A stretch of DNA of 64,000 nt from Catonia carolina (taxonomy: Eukaryota > Arthropoda > Insecta > Hemiptera > Achilidae). A program made the translations under genes and the position numbers. Below, piece by piece: positions 61,872 through 64,000 of the stretch (the first letter of the stretch is position 1; each line of letters opens with the position of its first letter). The stretch is from contig JAQMRL010000001.1 of assembly GCA_035578175.1 (NCBI GenBank), positions 53,653,553 to 53,717,552 of the forward strand, given 5' to 3'. A model generated the notes under the pieces. It was not told the DNA's origin and searched no databases. It saw only the letters and a program-made list of their open reading frames with translations.

Positions 61872-62619
61872 TTATGGGGAGCACTATACCTTGAAAATCG
61901 AAAAATAATGATTTTTTTAAATTTTGGCGCCACTGCCTTCTGTATCATTTTCTGTGTAATTACATATAAAAATTATAACTGTACCATAGAAATTACGAAA
62001 GCTATGCAAATTTTTGTAAAGTAATGTTCTGTCCAGAATTTTTAATTGAGTTAATCTGTGGAAACAATTAAGAGTTGCGATATTCAGAAAATACAGAAAG
62101 CTGAGAAGGCAATGGAAAGTGTGTCAAAAGAGGCAAGACAAGAGGAAAAAAGAAGAAATTATTTGAGGAAAAAGAACAGTCTGGTGAGAATCAATATTAT
62201 GGTGCAGGCCGATTTTAGGGTAAGTAAAACTTTACAGCTCATTTCCCGCAAATTCACTTTTTTCCATAAAGGTACAGTTTTCTCAAAAACTATTTGACTT
62301 TGAAGGTTGAAATTTTTTGAGCATGTTCCCCAGTATAATTGTGACATATGGTACTAGAATCATTGCAGTATTATTATCAAGTTTGAAATAAAATAAAAAA
62401 TTCTGCAAAAGAATTAAATTGTTTGTGCATTTTTCAAAAAAACAATTCTCGAAATGATATCGCTAGCTCTATATTAATAATTCCAGAGCTTAAAAAGATG
62501 TCATAGAAAAGGCAAAAAAAAAAAATTAAAGCCCTAACTCTCAACGGTTTCTTAGAAATGTGTACCTAAAAGATGTCAATTTAACATGGGTTAGATAGGA
62601 GGTATAGTGCTCCCCTTAA
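61872..62619. mobile_element. DNA transposon remnant with 15-bp perfect TIRs
   Basis: GGGGAGCACTATACC at 61876-61890 has an exact inverted partner at 62601-62615, and the next base inward also pairs (16 bp in all). The flanks are TTAT on the left and TTAA on the right, compatible with a decayed TTAA target duplication. TTAA is the target of piggyBac and Kolobok elements, and G-rich starts occur in Kolobok, so Kolobok-like is my best guess, with low certainty. The 740-bp body contains what looks like the end of a transposase ORF (62058-62218), so this is an internally deleted autonomous element. Confidence 0.7.
62058..62218 (+). pseudogene. Possible transposase C-terminal remnant
   Basis: The plus strand reads KIQKAEKAMESVSKEARQEE and, after a frame change near 62150, EEKEQSGENQYYGAGRF followed by a stop at 62216-62218. 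A basic and acidic helical stretch followed by a short Y-G-G-F-type end is reminiscent of the C-termini of some insect DNA transposases. It lies inside the inverted repeats of the 61.9-62.6 kb element, in the position expected for the 3' end of its gene. No catalytic residues are left, and the family is not established. Confidence 0.4.
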
Positions 62620-63436
62620 TCTAAATGTCACTTACACATGAGTATTTATGTCTAAACTAAACAAACAAAATAAGAGAAAATAAATATGATGTATACGATG
62701 ATATGCTATCGAACCGAACACATACAGTGGACTGAATAGACTTAGAATTCTATATCTATTATTTACAAAGGCTCGAAGATATTTCCGGTAACCCAGTAGT
62801 GTAACTATTAGTAGTGAGAATGGGGTGGTAATAACGCACGTGCAGAAAAATTACCTCGCCACTTTCCTCATACGTCACATTCATTTTAAACGTAGCAGAA
62901 CTGATTTAAATGTATATAAAATAATAAAATCTTCAAAGTTTTACGATCCGGTTTCCACAGACAAAAAATGCAGAGTGAAAATTAAGAGGAAGAGTTTGCC
63001 GAAAAAACGGGTGCAATAATCTTAAATAGATACAATTTTTAACATTTTATTTTATTTTCACAACTATGACTTCAACTAGTGAAACAGGTAACAAAAGTAT
63101 AACAACAATGACTAAATTACTTCCAGGAGAGGATCACCCAATACCCAAATAAAAATAAATTTTATTAGAATAATTTATGTTTTTTAGGAAATAAAAATTT
63201 AAAATATATAATTCAGGGTCTATTATCATGTCCCTATTTCAGCGTAGTTTCAAATTTTCGTTGTGGATTCCTTGGCAAGTGATAAAAATTATCTCCCGAA
63301 TCGGCGGATTTTCTTATTAGTTTAATTCATCTTTAAATATCCAACAAAACTTTAAAAAGGTTTCGTTCATATAAGGAGTACGGAGATCTTCGTGTAAAGA
63401 AGTTCTGTCCGGTACGTAACGTGGAGCGTCAGTAAT
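62620..63436. other. AT-rich interval, nothing recognised
   Basis: No gene or repeat was identified. Confidence 0.4.
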
Positions 63437-63664
63437 TTGGACTGGACTCTTTTTGAATTCGTTTTAGAACGGAATTTTTTGCTGAGCCGTAGAACTGACT
63501 ACCATAAGGCCAAATTGGAGTTTACTTTACTCAGTAAAAGATTGTATAATTTACAGCAAAGCGATAATTTAAGCCCAGAAAGAATTCAGTACATTTGCTC
63601 AAATCTGTTGCTTAATATTACGTTTAATGCTAACGTGGTTGTTCGAAGTTCGACGCTTCTCTAA
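63437..63664 (+). CDS. Unidentified coding-like frame
   Basis: I do not recognise a family. The open frame has no ATG at its start. It includes LLSRRTDYHKAKLEFTLLSK, then RLYNLQQSDNLSPERIQYIC and SNLLLNITFNANVVVRSSTL before a stop at 63662-63664. The composition (charged and polar residues balanced, few runs) is better than that of typical chance frames nearby, and an amphipathic helical pattern is visible. It could be an internal exon entered by splicing, a retroelement fragment or chance. No clear splice acceptor is visible upstream. There is no signal peptide or membrane segment. Confidence 0.2.
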   Translation: MDWTLFEFVLERNFLLSRRTDYHKAKLEFTLLSKRLYNLQQSDNLSPERIQYICSNLLLNITFNANVVVRSSTLL

Positions 63665-64000
63665 GTGGAGTAAAAACCAAAAAAATAACAAACAGAATCT
63701 TAACAGACCCGTGGCTGTATAAAATACAACAACAGCTTTAGACAGAATTTGTAGACGTAACGCAACAATCAACAAATTTAATTTACTAAATTGCAATATC
63801 TCTTACCAACCTAAAATATATTTTTTAATTCTGCTTTCTGTAGAAAACAAACACCAGATAATAAAAAAAAATTACCTATGTAGTATAATTTTTACTTTTG
63901 TATGTTCCGATAGACTGGTTGAAATAAGAATTTGTTCAATACAATTACTGTTGTTTGAACTTAAGTTCAATTTTAGACAAGAAAATGTGATTCAAGTTTT
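63665..64000. other. AT-rich end of window
   Basis: No gene was recognised. A perfect 16-bp palindrome, TTGAACTTAAGTTCAA, lies at 63955-63970. Confidence 0.5.

Noticed and set aside
63955..63970. Perfect 16-bp palindrome TTGAACTTAAGTTCAA as a hormone-receptor or restriction-type site
   Set aside because: A single short palindrome in 64 kb of AT-rich DNA is not strong enough evidence for a functional site.

Overview
The window is AT-rich animal DNA, most likely from an insect. The density and type of mobile elements suggest a hemipteran-like genome. That assignment is an impression: the tRNA-derived SINEs and the C-termini of the LINE reverse transcriptases look like families I associate with such genomes, and no database was consulted. 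I find no intact host protein-coding gene, no functional tRNA or rRNA gene, and nothing bacterial. No open reading frame exceeds about 121 codons, and the longest ones are microsatellite translations or shadows of decayed elements. The window reads as intergenic or long-intron sequence.

What can be supported is a layered set of repeats. (1) Three tRNA-derived SINE families: SINE-A (2.7, 3.2, 7.3, 15.6, 16.1, 43.1 and 49.1 kb), SINE-B (41.6, 49.9 kb) and SINE-C (30.7, 37.9 kb). (2) Decayed LINE reverse-transcriptase fragments at about 14, 26.9, 29.7, 34.0, 35.6, 51.6 and 60.4 kb, mostly 5'-truncated 3' ends. (3) DNA transposons with termini I could match by eye: a pogo/Tigger-like element at 32.55-33.78 kb, a hAT-like element at 40.1-40.6 kb, a second pogo-like MITE at 54.2-54.55 kb, a PIF/Harbinger-like MITE at 59.4-59.7 kb, and a 740-bp element with perfect 15-bp inverted repeats at 61.9-62.6 kb that holds a possible transposase C-terminus. 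(4) Two unclassified interspersed families: R1 (about 370 bp, five copies at 13.3, 24.5, 33.4, 36.1 and 43.6 kb) and R2 (about 0.6-0.95 kb, four copies at 9.0, 10.5, 27.1 and 52.0 kb).

Local structures include a degenerate tandem array of about 140-bp units (36.4-37.3 kb) directly after an R1 copy, two adjacent near-perfect palindromes at 23.0 kb, several short tandem or direct duplications (11.6, 16.9, 17.0/17.9, 32.8 and 60.0 kb), and CA, TA, AAT and G microsatellites.

The only open frames that look coding-like but are unexplained are a 71-codon minus-strand ORF at 12.6-12.8 kb and a plus-strand frame at 63.4-63.7 kb. Either could be an exon or a transposon remnant. Nothing here amounts to a clearly new biological system. 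The most distinctive items are the 140-bp array next to R1, the R1 and R2 families themselves, and the 62-kb transposon.
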